From Streptomyces sp. NBC_01232 (GTDB lineage: Bacteria; Actinomycetota; Actinomycetes; Streptomycetales; Streptomycetaceae): a stretch of DNA of 64,000 nt. Positions 50,760 through 61,348 of the stretch are shown here, in pieces. The translations under genes and the position numbers were made by a program. The notes beneath the pieces were generated by a model. It saw only the letters and a list, made by a program, of their open reading frames with translations. It searched no databases and had not been told where the DNA came from. Within the stretch, counting starts at the first letter, position 1; every line of letters starts with the position of its first letter. The DNA is taken from the NCBI RefSeq assembly GCF_035989885.1, contig NZ_CP108518.1:4827001-4891000 (forward strand). The letters run 5' to 3'.

Positions 50760-52324
50760 CCGGTCTTCCCCCGGGCCTCCTGCGGCGCGGTCCCGATCAC
50801 CACTCTGGTCCCGGCGGCGAGGGCACCGGCCCGGGCCGGTGTGACGGCCACGTAGCCGTCGCCGCTGGTGCCGGTGCGTACCTCGATGCGCCGCTGGGTG
50901 CCTTCGGCGGAGACGGCGGTGACGACCGTACGCCCGTCCGCGCCGGCCGAAACGGCGGTGACGGGGACGACGAGGGCCTCGCCGTCGGTGGCGGCGGACT
51001 CGACGGTCAGCCGGACGTCCTGCCCGGCGAAGCCGACGGGCAGCGGCTGGTCGGGGCGGACCACCATCCGGTATCCGAGGTCGGCGCCTGTGCCGCCTCC
51101 GCCCGAGACGCCGCCCTTGGAGTCCTGTCCGCCCTGGTTCTGCTGCGGGAGCGGTCCGGCGGGCTGCGCCGTGGAGCGTTCGGTGGCGACCAGCGCCACC
51201 TTGCCGCGGACATCGGTGCCGGAGACCTCGGAGGAGACCACCACGGTCATCCCCGCGCGCAGCAGTTGCCTCTTGTCGTCCTTGAGGTAGGCCTCGACGA
51301 CGAGTTCCCCGGTGGAGAGCGTGAGCACCGGCCCGGACACGGGTGATCCCGCCCGGGCGCCGAGGGAGCTGACGCGGGCCGGGAAGGCGCCCAGGAACAC
51401 GGTCTCGGAGGCGGGCAGCATCGGGCCGTCGGCGGCCTCGGCGGCCAGCAGCGCGGCCCGCGCCTCACCGAGCGCCTGCCGCGCCCGCGCAAGCGCGCGG
51501 CCGGAGCCCGAGCCCGCGGTGGGGCCCGGGCCCGAGCCCGCGGCGGGGCTCGGCGGGGCCGCCGCCCCGCCCTTGCCGGATCCGGTCTCCGCGGGCGCGC
51601 CCGTGGGCGCCGCAGCCGCCGGGCGGGCGGAGTCGCTCGCGTCCTCCACGGCCCAGGTCGCGGACCGTACGGCCTCCCGCGCCGACTTGAGCGCCGCGCC
51701 CCCGTCGGCGACCGCGGGCAGCGGCTCGTACCCGATGGCCCGGTAGCGGGCGGTGAGCGCGGCCTTCGTACCCGCCCCGAAGACGCCCCTCGCGTCGGCG
51801 CCGGTGCCGTGCCCGAGCTCGCGCAGCGCCTGCTGCAGCTGCGCGACGTCGTCGCCGGTGGCCCCGGGCCCCAGGTCGCGGTACATCGGCAGCGCGCCGT
51901 GCAGGGTGAAGACGGGCCGCCCGGACACCTCGGCGATCAGCTGGCCCGCCGTGACCGGGTCACCGGCCTGCAGCGGCAGCCTGGTCACGAGGGCGGCCCC
52001 CGCTCCCGCCCCGGAGCGCACGCCCTGCGGGGACACGGCGACGCTCTGGTCGGCGACGACGGTCCCCCGCATCACCACGGTCTGCGCGAGCACCCGCCGT
52101 TCGACCTCCGCGGTCAGCGCCCCCTGCGCGGGCGGGCCGGTCTCCGCGGCCACCTGCGCCGGGGATTTCACCAGCGTGGTGGCCAGCAGTCCGCCGACCG
52201 CCATCAACGCGGCCCCGCCGACGACCGCGAGCACCAAGCGCCGGCCGCGCGCGAGCCCGACGCGGTCGTCTTCGGGGTCCGCCGGGGCCTCGCGGCGCTC
52301 CAGTACCTGCTCCGGCCCGCTCAT
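50756..52324 (-). CDS. MacA-like periplasmic adaptor with peptidoglycan-binding domain
   Basis: The protein has 522 aa from ATG 52324, which overlaps the lipoprotein stop (ATGA). One membrane helix (LVLAVVGGAALMAVGGLLATTLV) anchors it. A split membrane-fusion-type barrel (VMRGTVVADQSVAVSPQG, LTLSTGELVVEAYLKDDKRQLLRAGMTVVVS) flanks a peptidoglycan-binding domain at about 150-200 (GPGATGDDVAQLQQALRELGHG, GVFGAGTKAALTARY) and an Ala/Pro-rich helical hairpin. It should bridge the ABC permease and the cell wall. Confidence 0.85.
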   Translation of the reverse strand: MSGPEQVLERREAPADPEDDRVGLARGRRLVLAVVGGAALMAVGGLLATTLVKSPAQVAAETGPPAQGALTAEVERRVLAQTVVMRGTVVADQSVAVSPQGVRSGAGAGAALVTRLPLQAGDPVTAGQLIAEVSGRPVFTLHGALPMYRDLGPGATGDDVAQLQQALRELGHGTGADARGVFGAGTKAALTARYRAIGYEPLPAVADGGAALKSAREAVRSATWAVEDASDSARPAAAAPTGAPAETGSGKGGAAAPPSPAAGSGPGPTAGSGSGRALARARQALGEARAALLAAEAADGPMLPASETVFLGAFPARVSSLGARAGSPVSGPVLTLSTGELVVEAYLKDDKRQLLRAGMTVVVSSEVSGTDVRGKVALVATERSTAQPAGPLPQQNQGGQDSKGGVSGGGGTGADLGYRMVVRPDQPLPVGFAGQDVRLTVESAATDGEALVVPVTAVSAGADGRTVVTAVSAEGTQRRIEVRTGTSGDGYVAVTPARAGALAAGTRVVIGTAPQEARGKTG

Positions 52325-52773
52325 TTCTCCGGCCGGCACTTCTTCAACGCGTCGAGGTGGTCACGCTTGAGCGCGCTCCACTGCTCGGGAGTGCCCTTGC
52401 GGTCGTCGATCTGGCCGGTGACCGGGTCCGGGTCCGGGTACCAGGAGACGCCTTCGGCCCGCAGGCACGCCGACTCCTTCTGCGCGGCGGCGACCCGGGC
52501 GGGCTCCGCCGGCTGGGGCTTCGGCGGGGGCGGCAGCATCGGCGCGCAGACCCTGTGGGCCTCGTCGTTCCAGGGCTTCGACTTGTCCACGCGCGGAGCA
52601 CCGTAGTCCGTATAGACAATCGCCACGCCCTGCTTCTTCAGGCAGTCGTGGTAGGCGATTTCCTCCGCAGTGGGAGGCGGACTGTCGCTTTCCACAGGTT
52701 CTTTGTCGCCTCCGCCGCATCCCGTCAGTGAAATACACAGAAGGAGCAGCGGGGCCAAATGCCTTGCGTGCAC
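52321..52773 (-). CDS. Small lipoprotein, first gene of the ABC operon
   Basis: The protein has 150 aa with a lipobox (LTGC, Cys19) after HLAPLLLLCIS. The mature part has several cysteines (YHDCLKKQGVAIVY, HRVCAPMLPPPP, SACLRAEGVSWYPDPDPVTGQIDDRKG, KKCRPEK) that could pair outside the cell. No known family. Start of a four-gene overlapping minus-strand operon with the MacA-, ATPase- and MacB-like genes, so it is probably a substrate-capture or accessory part. Confidence 0.78.
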   Translation of the reverse strand: MHARHLAPLLLLCISLTGCGGGDKEPVESDSPPPTAEEIAYHDCLKKQGVAIVYTDYGAPRVDKSKPWNDEAHRVCAPMLPPPPKPQPAEPARVAAAQKESACLRAEGVSWYPDPDPVTGQIDDRKGTPEQWSALKRDHLDALKKCRPEK

Positions 52774-53026
52774 GACGGGGTTCCCTTGCGGCGGTAGGAG
52801 TGGATTATGCGCATCCGTTCAAGGGTGGGGGAGGGCGCGCGCCAGATAGTAGGTACCGGTGCCCGGCTGCGACAAGTTGCGTATCGGACAACAGAAGTGA
52901 CTGTCCATCAGCCGAGAATGAGCTTGAACCGGCCCGGGGTTCGCTGTTGAATCCCCGCCGGGCCGAAATGAGTGCACCCCGGTCCGTCCCGAACACCCCG
53001 ATTTTCACCCGAAGAGTGAGGTAAGC

Positions 53027-53440
53027 GTGATGGACAACGCAATGCGCAAGCTGACCGCCGGCTGCGTCGCGGCCGTTTCGGCCGGTGCCATTCTGCTGGG
53101 AACCGCGGGTCCGGCGGCCGCCTGGGGGCGCGACGGAAATCTGGAGAACCAGGAGTTCGGGCTTTACTACTGGCAGAACCAGTCCGGGTGCGTCTTCGAC
53201 CTGGTGACGAATGACGTGAACTTCAGCGACGACAAGTACCAGGGCTCCTGCTCGGCCAGCGGGAACTGGATCAACGACACCACCGAGTCCTACCGGAACC
53301 GGGACGTCTACGCCTGGAAGGTCGGCACCGACAAGGACCTGGGCGGCAGCGTCGGTGAGATCCCGTCGAACTACGCGGGCAACGCCTCGACCAGCTTCAA
53401 GAACAAGATCAGCTCGGCCAAGTACACCCTCCACCCGTAA
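53027..53440 (+). CDS. Small secreted protein, peptidase-inhibitor I36-like
   Basis: The protein has 137 aa from GTG 53027 or ATG 53030 (GAGG upstream fits both). Signal peptide: KLTAGCVAAVSAGAILLGTAGPAAA, cleaved before Trp34 or nearby. The mature part (about 105 aa) has beta/crystallin-like character with two cysteines (WQNQSGCVFDLVTNDVNFSDDKYQGSCSASGNW, NDTTESYRNRDVYAWKVGTDKDLGGSVGEIPSNYAGNASTSFKNKISSAKY). I36-type inhibitors and lactococcin-like bacteriocins share this size and style. It is divergent from the lipoprotein-ABC operon and upstream of a second lipoprotein. Confidence 0.7.
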   Translation: MMDNAMRKLTAGCVAAVSAGAILLGTAGPAAAWGRDGNLENQEFGLYYWQNQSGCVFDLVTNDVNFSDDKYQGSCSASGNWINDTTESYRNRDVYAWKVGTDKDLGGSVGEIPSNYAGNASTSFKNKISSAKYTLHP

Positions 53441-53469
53441 TCCGGATCCGGCAGAAGGAGTTCCACGCG

Positions 53470-54432
53470 ATGCACACATCCCGTCGCCGCCGGCCCGCCG
53501 CCCCGGCCGCCGTCCTGCTGGCGGCCGTCCTCCTGGCCGGCTGCGCCGGGACCGGGGACTCCGCGGGCGGTGAACCGGAGCTCGGTCCCGTCGAGGTGAA
53601 CCCGGCGACGGCCGCCCTGTCCCTGCCGATGGACGCGTACACGGACACCGAGGCCGAACGGATCCGGATGGGCCAGGTCCAGCAGGCCCTGGTCTCCCGG
53701 TGCATGGCCCGGTACGGGTTCACCTACGAGGGCGTGCGATCCGCCGAGGCGACCGGCGCCGGGGCCGGCGACCGGCACGCGTACCTCTTCGGCCTGGCCG
53801 ATCCGGCGTACGCGGCGGCCCACGGTTACGACAAGTCCGCGGGGAGGGGGAGCCCGGCGAAGCCCGCCGCACCGCAGCTGAGCGACAGCGCGAACGTCGT
53901 GATGACCGGCGAGCAGCAGGGAGCCCGGGGCGGCGCGGCTCCCGACGCGAACACCGAGGAGGAGGCCGCGCAGGTGGACAGCGGCCTGACGGCGGCCGGG
54001 CAGAAGGTGCCGGCCGGCGGATGCGGGCGCGAGGGGTACCGCAAGCTGTACGCCCCGACCAGGGACAGCGTGGACCTGCTCTTCGCGTTCGGGCTGGCCT
54101 CGGAGGCGCACGACCGCTCCCGGCAGGACTCCCGGGTCGTCGACGTCCTCGCGAAGTGGTCGTCATGCATGGACAAGTCCGGATACGCCGGGATCGAATC
54201 ACCGTACGACGTCGTGGAGAAGCTGGGCCTGGAGAGCGACATGGGCGGTCCGAAGGCCGTCACGGCGGCCAAGGCCGACGTCGCGTGCAAGCGCGAGGTG
54301 AACCTCGTCGGGATCTGGGGCGCGGTCGAGAAGGCCTATCAGGAGCGCCTCGTCGAGGAGCACGCCGAGACGCTCGCGCTCTACAAGCGGCAGCGGGAGG
54401 CCCGCTTCAAGCTGGCGGCCTCCCTGGGCTGA
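53470..54432 (+). CDS. Lipoprotein of unknown function
   Basis: The protein has 320 aa with a lipobox (LAGC, Cys25) after an Arg-rich start. The mature part is helical and charged with scattered cysteines (SRCMARYGFTYEGVR, AGGCGREGYRKLYAP, WSSCMDKSGYAG, ADVACKREVNLVGIWGAVEKAYQERLVEEHAETLALYKRQREARF). AGAAGGAG lies about nine bases before ATG. It follows the I36-like gene after 29 bases, so the pair may be co-transcribed. The smaller lipoprotein on the other strand shares the pattern of spaced single cysteines. Confidence 0.72.
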   Translation: MHTSRRRRPAAPAAVLLAAVLLAGCAGTGDSAGGEPELGPVEVNPATAALSLPMDAYTDTEAERIRMGQVQQALVSRCMARYGFTYEGVRSAEATGAGAGDRHAYLFGLADPAYAAAHGYDKSAGRGSPAKPAAPQLSDSANVVMTGEQQGARGGAAPDANTEEEAAQVDSGLTAAGQKVPAGGCGREGYRKLYAPTRDSVDLLFAFGLASEAHDRSRQDSRVVDVLAKWSSCMDKSGYAGIESPYDVVEKLGLESDMGGPKAVTAAKADVACKREVNLVGIWGAVEKAYQERLVEEHAETLALYKRQREARFKLAASLG

Positions 54433-54465
54433 GCGTCGCGCTCAGCGCCGCGAGAACGCGGACAA

Positions 54466-54520
54466 CGGCCCCGGGGCCGGTACTCCACCCCCGAGCGGGG
54501 GAGTACCGGCCCTGGGGCCG
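54466..54520. terminator. Long bidirectional terminator
   Basis: A 21-bp stem with a single mismatch (CGGCCCCGGGGCCGGTACTCC paired with its complement ending at 54520), with a further CCCC/GGGG pairing inside. It separates the convergent lipoprotein and NlpC/P60 genes. Confidence 0.85.
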
Positions 54521-54549
54521 TGCCGGGTGTGCCGCGAACCGAGCCGTGC

Positions 54550-55386
54550 TCAGAGGACGCGGACGGCGCCCGTCGGCTTGTCGTAGCTCAGGTTGCGCTC
54601 GACGATGCCCGTGCTGGGGTTCTGCGCGCCGACGAACTTGCCGCCGCCGACGTAGATGGCGACGTGGTAGGCGCTGCCCCTGGAGCCCCAGTACAGGATG
54701 TCGCCCGGCTGCAGGGCGTTCAGCGACACGGACGTGCCGGCCGAGGACTGCGCCTGGGACATGCGCGGCAGGGAGATGCCGGCCTGGCGGTAGGCGGCCT
54801 GGACGAGACCGGAGCAGTCGAACGAGGACGGGCCGGTGCCGCCCATGACGTACGCCTTGCCGACCTGCGCGCGGGCGAAGTTGACGATGGCCGCGGCGGA
54901 GCCGGTGGCCGGAGCGGAAACGGTTCCGGTGCCCTGCGGGGCGGCGGAGGCGGAGGCGCTCTTCAGCGTGTTGCGGTCCGTGCTGCGGCTGGAGCGCTCG
55001 GCCTCGGCCTTGCGCTCGGCCTCGGCCTTCGCCTTCTTCTCGGCGTCGGCCTTCTTCTGGGCCTCTTCCTTGGCCTTCTTGGCCTCGGCGGCGGCGCCGG
55101 TGCGGGCGCTCTCCTCCTGGGCCGTCAGTTCGCCTTCGACGGCCGCGAGACGGGTGTTCTCGGCGGCCGCGGTGACGGCGGAGGAGACGTCGGCGCCCAG
55201 GTCCAGGTTGAGGACCGGCATTTCGAGCGTCGTCTCGGCCACGGGCTCGGCGGACGGGGACGCGCTCGCGGTGCCGGCCATGGCCAGGGTGCTGAGGACG
55301 CCACCGGCAACTCCGGCGCGGACCGCGAGCTTCGAGGCGCTGCGGCGGGGCTTCCGGTGGCTGGGTATGTGAGCGGTGTGGGACAT
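54550..55386 (-). CDS. Secreted NlpC/P60 peptidoglycan endopeptidase
   Basis: The protein has 278 aa. Signal peptide: KLAVRAGVAGGVLSTLAMAGTASASP. A coiled-coil of Ala/Glu/Lys (about 70-130; AEAKKAKEEAQKKADAEKKAKAEAE) precedes the C-terminal NlpC/P60 domain with catalytic Cys191 (SSFDCSGLVQAAYRQAG), His241 (SAYHVAIYVGGG) and the polar third residue region beyond. It cuts D-Glu-diaminopimelate links of the wall stem peptide. It lies divergent from the nuo operon across about 850 bases. Confidence 0.9.
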   Translation of the reverse strand: MSHTAHIPSHRKPRRSASKLAVRAGVAGGVLSTLAMAGTASASPSAEPVAETTLEMPVLNLDLGADVSSAVTAAAENTRLAAVEGELTAQEESARTGAAAEAKKAKEEAQKKADAEKKAKAEAERKAEAERSSRSTDRNTLKSASASAAPQGTGTVSAPATGSAAAIVNFARAQVGKAYVMGGTGPSSFDCSGLVQAAYRQAGISLPRMSQAQSSAGTSVSLNALQPGDILYWGSRGSAYHVAIYVGGGKFVGAQNPSTGIVERNLSYDKPTGAVRVL

Positions 55387-56234
55387 GAGGACAACCGCTA
55401 TCAGGGTGCCCGGGTTCCCTTCAAGAAACGTGGGTTGCGCCACAGTTGCGCGCGAAGGGCGCTAACCGGACGCTTCTCGCTCCTTATTGACGCCGTAACG
55501 GGCGAAACGGACAGGCCTCCGCAAGGCTGTGATCATGGGGTTTCGGAATTAAGTCCTAATTGATCCCTGACCTACCATCACTCCGCACAGATGGCCAAGC
55601 CCCCTTTCGGAACCGCCGATTCAGAGTGGCGCAGGTCACAGTGAGGTCACGTGATGTGGACGCCGTGCCCCTCCCGTGACCTTCCTGTGAACGGGCCGAG
55701 AGGTTCGTGAACGGATGCACGCACTCACGTGACCCGGGCGTGATCATCGGCGCGGCCCCCCGCGCGGCCGCCGGCCCCTCCCCGGGACCCGTGCGCGACC
55801 CTCGTCCGTCCCGCGTCTGCCCCGCGTCCACCTCCGTACGCACGGCGTCCCCCGACCGGGCGACGCCGATCCCTTTATCACCACCGCACCCCTGTTGCCA
55901 ATTTGCCTGCACCGAGCATCGTTTGATAGGGCAAGCCCCCTTCTACCTGCGGTAACGGGCTCGGATGTCACCTTTGGTGATCATGTGGATGCTTCGCGTA
56001 TGAAGATCACCACTCATCGGACTTCATGATCGTTCGTCAGGTGGTGGAGATCACAAACTCGGTGTTGCAACCCGTGTCGCAGATCACAGACGAGCAGGCA
56101 TAAGATGCGCACCAGTCCGGCTTGTGAACTGCCTCACATGCAAGCGCTTGATCGAAAGCGTGATCTTCGCGAGGCGGGTCACTCGGCGCCGGCAGCGGTC
56201 CAACGGTCAAGGACGACTGGAAGGAGCGAGGAGC
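55387..56234. other. Long intergenic region upstream of nuoA with repeated sites
   Basis: No supported gene. Contents: TCACGTGA at 55647-55654 and 55725-55732; inverted repeat TCACC-TTT-GGTGA at 55968-55980; GGTGATC (55976-55982) facing GATCACC (56005-56011); AGATCAC at 56004, 56048 and 56081; Rex-like box at 56123-56138. A TAAGAT -10-like hexamer lies at 56101-56106. Confidence 0.5.
56123..56138. promoter_or_regulatory. Rex-box-like operator upstream of nuoA
   Basis: TGTGAACTGCCTCACA has perfect outer arms TGTGA/TCACA and matches the Rex pattern TGTGAAC-N2-GTTCACA at 13 of 14 defined positions. It lies 17 bases after the TAAGAT hexamer. nuo is a known Rex target in Streptomyces coelicolor. 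Confidence 0.65.
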
Positions 56235-56594
56235 GTGAATGCGTACGCGCCCATCCTCGTGCTCGGCGCCCTCGGCGCAGGGTTTGCGATCTTCTCCGTG
56301 GTCATGGCCACGCTGATCGGCCCAAAACGGTACAACCGGGCGAAGCTTGACGCCTACGAGTGCGGCATCGAACCGACGCCGATGCCGGCCGGCGGTGGCC
56401 GCTTCCCGATCAAGTACTACCTGACGGCGATGCTCTTCATCGTCTTCGACATCGAGGTTGTCTTCCTCTACCCCTGGGCCGTCACCTTCGACTCCCTGGG
56501 GATCTTCGGGCTCGTCGAGATGCTGCTCTTCGTGCTCACCGTCTTCGTCGCCTACGCCTACGTGTGGCGCCGCGGCGGCCTGGAATGGGACTGA
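56235..56594 (+). CDS. nuoA: NADH-quinone oxidoreductase subunit A
   Basis: The protein has 119 aa from GTG with AAGGAGCGAGGAGC upstream. Three membrane helices: APILVLGALGAGFAIFSVVMATLIG, FPIKYYLTAMLFIVFDIEVVFLYPWAV, IFGLVEMLLFVLTVFVAYAYVW. The conserved DAYECGIEP loop and the acidic FDIEVVFLYPW motif are present. Membrane arm subunit of complex I and first gene of the nuo operon; complex I oxidises NADH and reduces menaquinone here. Confidence 0.94.
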   Translation: MNAYAPILVLGALGAGFAIFSVVMATLIGPKRYNRAKLDAYECGIEPTPMPAGGGRFPIKYYLTAMLFIVFDIEVVFLYPWAVTFDSLGIFGLVEMLLFVLTVFVAYAYVWRRGGLEWD

Positions 56595-56609
56595 GGGGCT
56601 GAATTTTCC

Positions 56610-57164
56610 ATGGGACTGGAAGAGAAGCTGCCGAGCGGCTTCCTGCTGACCACCGTCGAACAGGCCGCGGGATGGGTGCGCAAGTCGTCCGTCTTCCCGG
56701 CGACCTTCGGTCTGGCCTGCTGCGCCATCGAGATGATGACCACCGGAGCGGGCCGGTACGACCTCGCCCGCTTCGGCATGGAGGTCTTCCGCGGCTCACC
56801 GCGCCAGGCCGATCTGATGATCGTGGCCGGCCGGGTCAGCCAGAAGATGGCGCCGGTGCTGCGGCAGGTGTACGACCAGATGCCCGCTCCCAAATGGGTC
56901 ATCTCCATGGGGGTTTGTGCATCCTCGGGCGGAATGTTCAACAACTACGCGATTGTCCAGGGCGTCGATCACATCGTCCCCGTGGACATCTATCTCCCCG
57001 GCTGCCCGCCGCGCCCCGAGATGCTGATGGACGCGATCCTCAAGCTCCACCAGAAGATCCAGGGCGGAAAGCTCGGCGTGAACCGGGAAGAGGCGGCACG
57101 TGAGGCGGAGGAGGCGGCCCTCAAGGCCCTCCCCACCATCGAGATGAAGGGGCTGCTCCGGTGA
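56610..57164 (+). CDS. nuoB: NADH-quinone oxidoreductase subunit B
   Basis: The protein has 184 aa and carries cluster N2. Ligands are visible: C37-C38 in [13 protein letters not shown], a third Cys in [12 protein letters not shown], and the fourth in [17 protein letters not shown]-terminal extension ([16 protein letters not shown]) is typical of actinomycetes. The stop overlaps nuoC by GTGA. Confidence 0.96.
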   Translation: MGLEEKLPSGFLLTTVEQAAGWVRKSSVFPATFGLACCAIEMMTTGAGRYDLARFGMEVFRGSPRQADLMIVAGRVSQKMAPVLRQVYDQMPAPKWVISMGVCASSGGMFNNYAIVQGVDHIVPVDIYLPGCPPRPEMLMDAILKLHQKIQGGKLGVNREEAAREAEEAALKALPTIEMKGLLR

Positions 57165-57880
57165 GCGAGACCCAAGAGCCGGACAACGGCAGCAACGTCC
57201 CTGCGCCGCGCGCCCAGGGCCCCGAGGTCATCGGCGTCCGCAAGGGCATGTTCGGTGCCGCGGGCGGCGGGGACACCAGCGGCTACGGCGGCCTGGTACG
57301 GACCGTGGCCCTGCCCGGCGCGACGAGCAGGCCGTACGGCTCCTGGTTCGACGAGGTGGCCGACGAGCTCGAAGGCGCCCTGGAGGAGCAGGACCTGGTC
57401 CCCGGGAACGCCATCGAGAAGACGGTGGTCGACCGGGGCGAGCTCACCTTCCACATCGCCCGCGAGCACCTCGTCCGGGTCGCGCGCACCCTGCGCGACG
57501 ACCCGGCCCTGCGCTTCGAGCTCTGCACCGGCGTCTCCGGCGTGCACTTCCCCGGGGACAAGGGCCGCGAGCTGCACGCCGTCTACCACCTGCGCTCGCT
57601 CACGCACGGCCGGATCCTGCGGCTTGAGGTGTCCGTCCCGGACAGCGACCCGCACGTCCCCTCGCTCGTCGCCGTCTACCCGACCAACGACTGGCACGAG
57701 CGCGAGACGTACGACTTCTTCGGCCTGATCTTCGACGGGCACCCGGCCCTCACCCGGATCATGATGCCGGACGACTGGCAGGGCTTCCCGCAGCGCAAGG
57801 ACTACCCGCTCGGCGGCATTCCCGTCGAGTACAAGGGCGCCCAGATCCCGGCTCCCGACCAGCGGAGGTCGTACAGCTGA
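57161..57880 (+). CDS. nuoC: NADH-quinone oxidoreductase subunit C
   Basis: The protein has 239 aa from GTG. The 30-kDa subunit motif [40 protein letters not shown] is clear, preceded by [21 protein letters not shown] disordered N-terminus of about 50 residues is normal for actinomycetes. Overlap of one base with nuoD start. Confidence 0.95.
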   Translation: MSETQEPDNGSNVPAPRAQGPEVIGVRKGMFGAAGGGDTSGYGGLVRTVALPGATSRPYGSWFDEVADELEGALEEQDLVPGNAIEKTVVDRGELTFHIAREHLVRVARTLRDDPALRFELCTGVSGVHFPGDKGRELHAVYHLRSLTHGRILRLEVSVPDSDPHVPSLVAVYPTNDWHERETYDFFGLIFDGHPALTRIMMPDDWQGFPQRKDYPLGGIPVEYKGAQIPAPDQRRSYS

Positions 57881-59220
57881 TGTCCACGTCAAACCACGCC
57901 TCCGCCGATCCCGCCTCCGCGCGCGAGACGACCGAGGGCACCGTCTACACCGTCACCGGCGGCGACTGGGACGAGATCGTCCAGTCCGCGGCCAAGGCCG
58001 ACGACGAGCGGATCGTCGTCAACATGGGTCCGCAGCACCCGTCCACCCACGGCGTGCTGCGCCTGATCCTGGAGATCGACGGCGAGACGGTCACCGAGGC
58101 CCGCTGCGGCATCGGGTACCTGCACACCGGCATCGAGAAGAACCTCGAATTCCGGAACTGGACGCAGGGCACCACCTTCGTGACGCGCATGGACTACCTG
58201 ACGCCGTTCTTCAACGAGACGGCGTACTGCCTGGGCGTCGAGAAGCTGCTCGGCATCACCGACCAGGTCCCGGACCGCGCCACGGTCATCCGCGTCCTGC
58301 TCATGGAGCTCAACCGGCTCTCCTCCCACCTGGTGTGCATCGCCACCGGCGGCATGGAGCTGGGCGCGACCACGATCATGATCTACGGCTTCCGCGACCG
58401 CGAGCTGATCCTCGACATCTTCGAGCTGATCACCGGACTGCGCATGAACCACGCGTTCGTCCGCCCCGGCGGCCTCGCCCAGGACCTGCCCCCGGGCACC
58501 GTCGACCAGCTGCGCGAGTTCCTCAAGATCATGAAGAAGAACCTGCCGGAGTACGACAAGCTCGCCACCGGCAACCCCATCTTCAAGGCGCGCATGCAGG
58601 ACGTCGGCTACCTCGACCTCACCGGCTGCATGGCACTCGGCGCCACCGGCCCGATCCTGCGCTCCGCCGGCCTGCCGCACGACCTGCGCAAGTCGGACCC
58701 GTACTGCGGCTACGAGAACTACGAGTTCGACGTGCCGACCACCGAGAGCTGCGACTCCTACGGGCGGTTCCTGATCCGCCTGGAGGAGATGCGCCAGTCG
58801 CTGCGGATCGTCGAGCAGTGCCTGGAGCGCCTGGAGCCGGGCCCGGTGATGGTCGCCGACAAGAAGATCGCCTGGCCGGCGCAGCTGGCGATGGGCCCGG
58901 ACGGCCTCGGCAACTCGCTCGACCACATCAGGAACATCATGGGCACCTCCATGGAGGCCCTCATCCACCACTTCAAGCTGGTGACCGAGGGCTTCCGGGT
59001 ACCGGCGGGCCAGGCGTACGCGGCCGTCGAGTCACCCAAGGGCGAGCTCGGCGTCCACCTGGTCTCCGACGGCGGAACCCGCCCCTACCGGGTCCACTTC
59101 CGCGACCCGTCCTTCACCAACCTGCAGGCCATGGCCGCGATGTGCGAGGGCGGCCAGGTCGCCGACGTCATCGTCGCCGTCGCCTCCATCGACCCCGTGA
59201 TGGGAGGCGTCGACCGATGA
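57880..59220 (+). CDS. nuoD: NADH-quinone oxidoreductase subunit D
   Basis: The protein has 446 aa and helps form the quinone site with NuoB. Landmarks: [72 protein letters not shown] and the C-terminal [12 protein letters not shown] overlaps the nuoC stop by one base, and its stop overlaps nuoE (ATGA). Confidence 0.96.
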   Translation: MSTSNHASADPASARETTEGTVYTVTGGDWDEIVQSAAKADDERIVVNMGPQHPSTHGVLRLILEIDGETVTEARCGIGYLHTGIEKNLEFRNWTQGTTFVTRMDYLTPFFNETAYCLGVEKLLGITDQVPDRATVIRVLLMELNRLSSHLVCIATGGMELGATTIMIYGFRDRELILDIFELITGLRMNHAFVRPGGLAQDLPPGTVDQLREFLKIMKKNLPEYDKLATGNPIFKARMQDVGYLDLTGCMALGATGPILRSAGLPHDLRKSDPYCGYENYEFDVPTTESCDSYGRFLIRLEEMRQSLRIVEQCLERLEPGPVMVADKKIAWPAQLAMGPDGLGNSLDHIRNIMGTSMEALIHHFKLVTEGFRVPAGQAYAAVESPKGELGVHLVSDGGTRPYRVHFRDPSFTNLQAMAAMCEGGQVADVIVAVASIDPVMGGVDR

Positions 59221-59971
59221 CCGCCAGTCCTTCGAACCAAGGGGTCTCGCTGGGCATGCCCCAGCTGCCGGCCCCCGACTTCCCGGCGGAGGTACGGACA
59301 CGCCTCGAAGCCGACGCCAAGGAAGTCATCGCCCGCTACCCCGACAGCCGCTCCGCGCTGCTGCCGCTGCTGCACCTGACCCAGTCCGTCGAGGGCCACG
59401 TCTCGCGCACCGGCATCCGCTTCTGTGCCGAGGTACTGGGCCTGACCACCGCCGAGGTCACGGCAGTGGCGACCTTCTACACGATGTACCGGCGCAGGCC
59501 CTCCGGGGACTACCAGGTCGGTGTCTGCACGAACACCCTGTGCGCGGTGATGGGCGGCGACGCCATCTTCGACGAGCTCAAGGAGCACCTCGGGGTCGGC
59601 AACAACGAGACCACCCCCGACGGCAAGGTCACCCTCGAACACATCGAGTGCAACGCGGCCTGCGACTACGCCCCCGTGGTGATGGTCAACTGGGAGTTCT
59701 TCGACAACCAGACCCCCGAATCCGCCAAGGCCATGGTCGACGACCTGCTGGCCGGGCGCGAGGTCTCGCCGACCCGGGGCGCGCCGCTGTGCACGTACAA
59801 GGAGACCGCCCGGATCCTGGCCGGCTTTCCCGACGAGCGGGAGGGCGCTGTCGAGGCGACCGGCGGCGCCGGTCCCGCCTCCCTGATCGGGCTGCGCATC
59901 GCCCGCGGCGAGTCCGCGCACACCTCGATCGTCCACCCGCGTGGCGAGGCCACCACCGAGGGAGGGGAGTG

Positions 59972-59972
<1 letters not shown>
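59217..59972 (+). CDS. nuoE: NADH-quinone oxidoreductase subunit E
   Basis: The protein has 251 aa. The 2Fe-2S cluster ligands are CTNTLC and ECNAAC, with the family stretch [21 protein letters not shown] longer than usual C-terminal tail (about 40 residues) is seen in actinomycete NuoE. One-base overlap of its stop with the nuoF start. Confidence 0.95.

Positions 59973-61344
<1,372 letters not shown>

Positions 61345-61348
<4 letters not shown>

Noticed and set aside
55387..55640. c-di-AMP riboswitch before the NlpC/P60 gene
   Set aside because: The minus-strand leader does not show the conserved motifs clearly enough to call.
55707..55955. 82-codon ORF upstream of nuoA
   Set aside because: Pro/Ser/Arg-rich frame with no ribosome site or domain.
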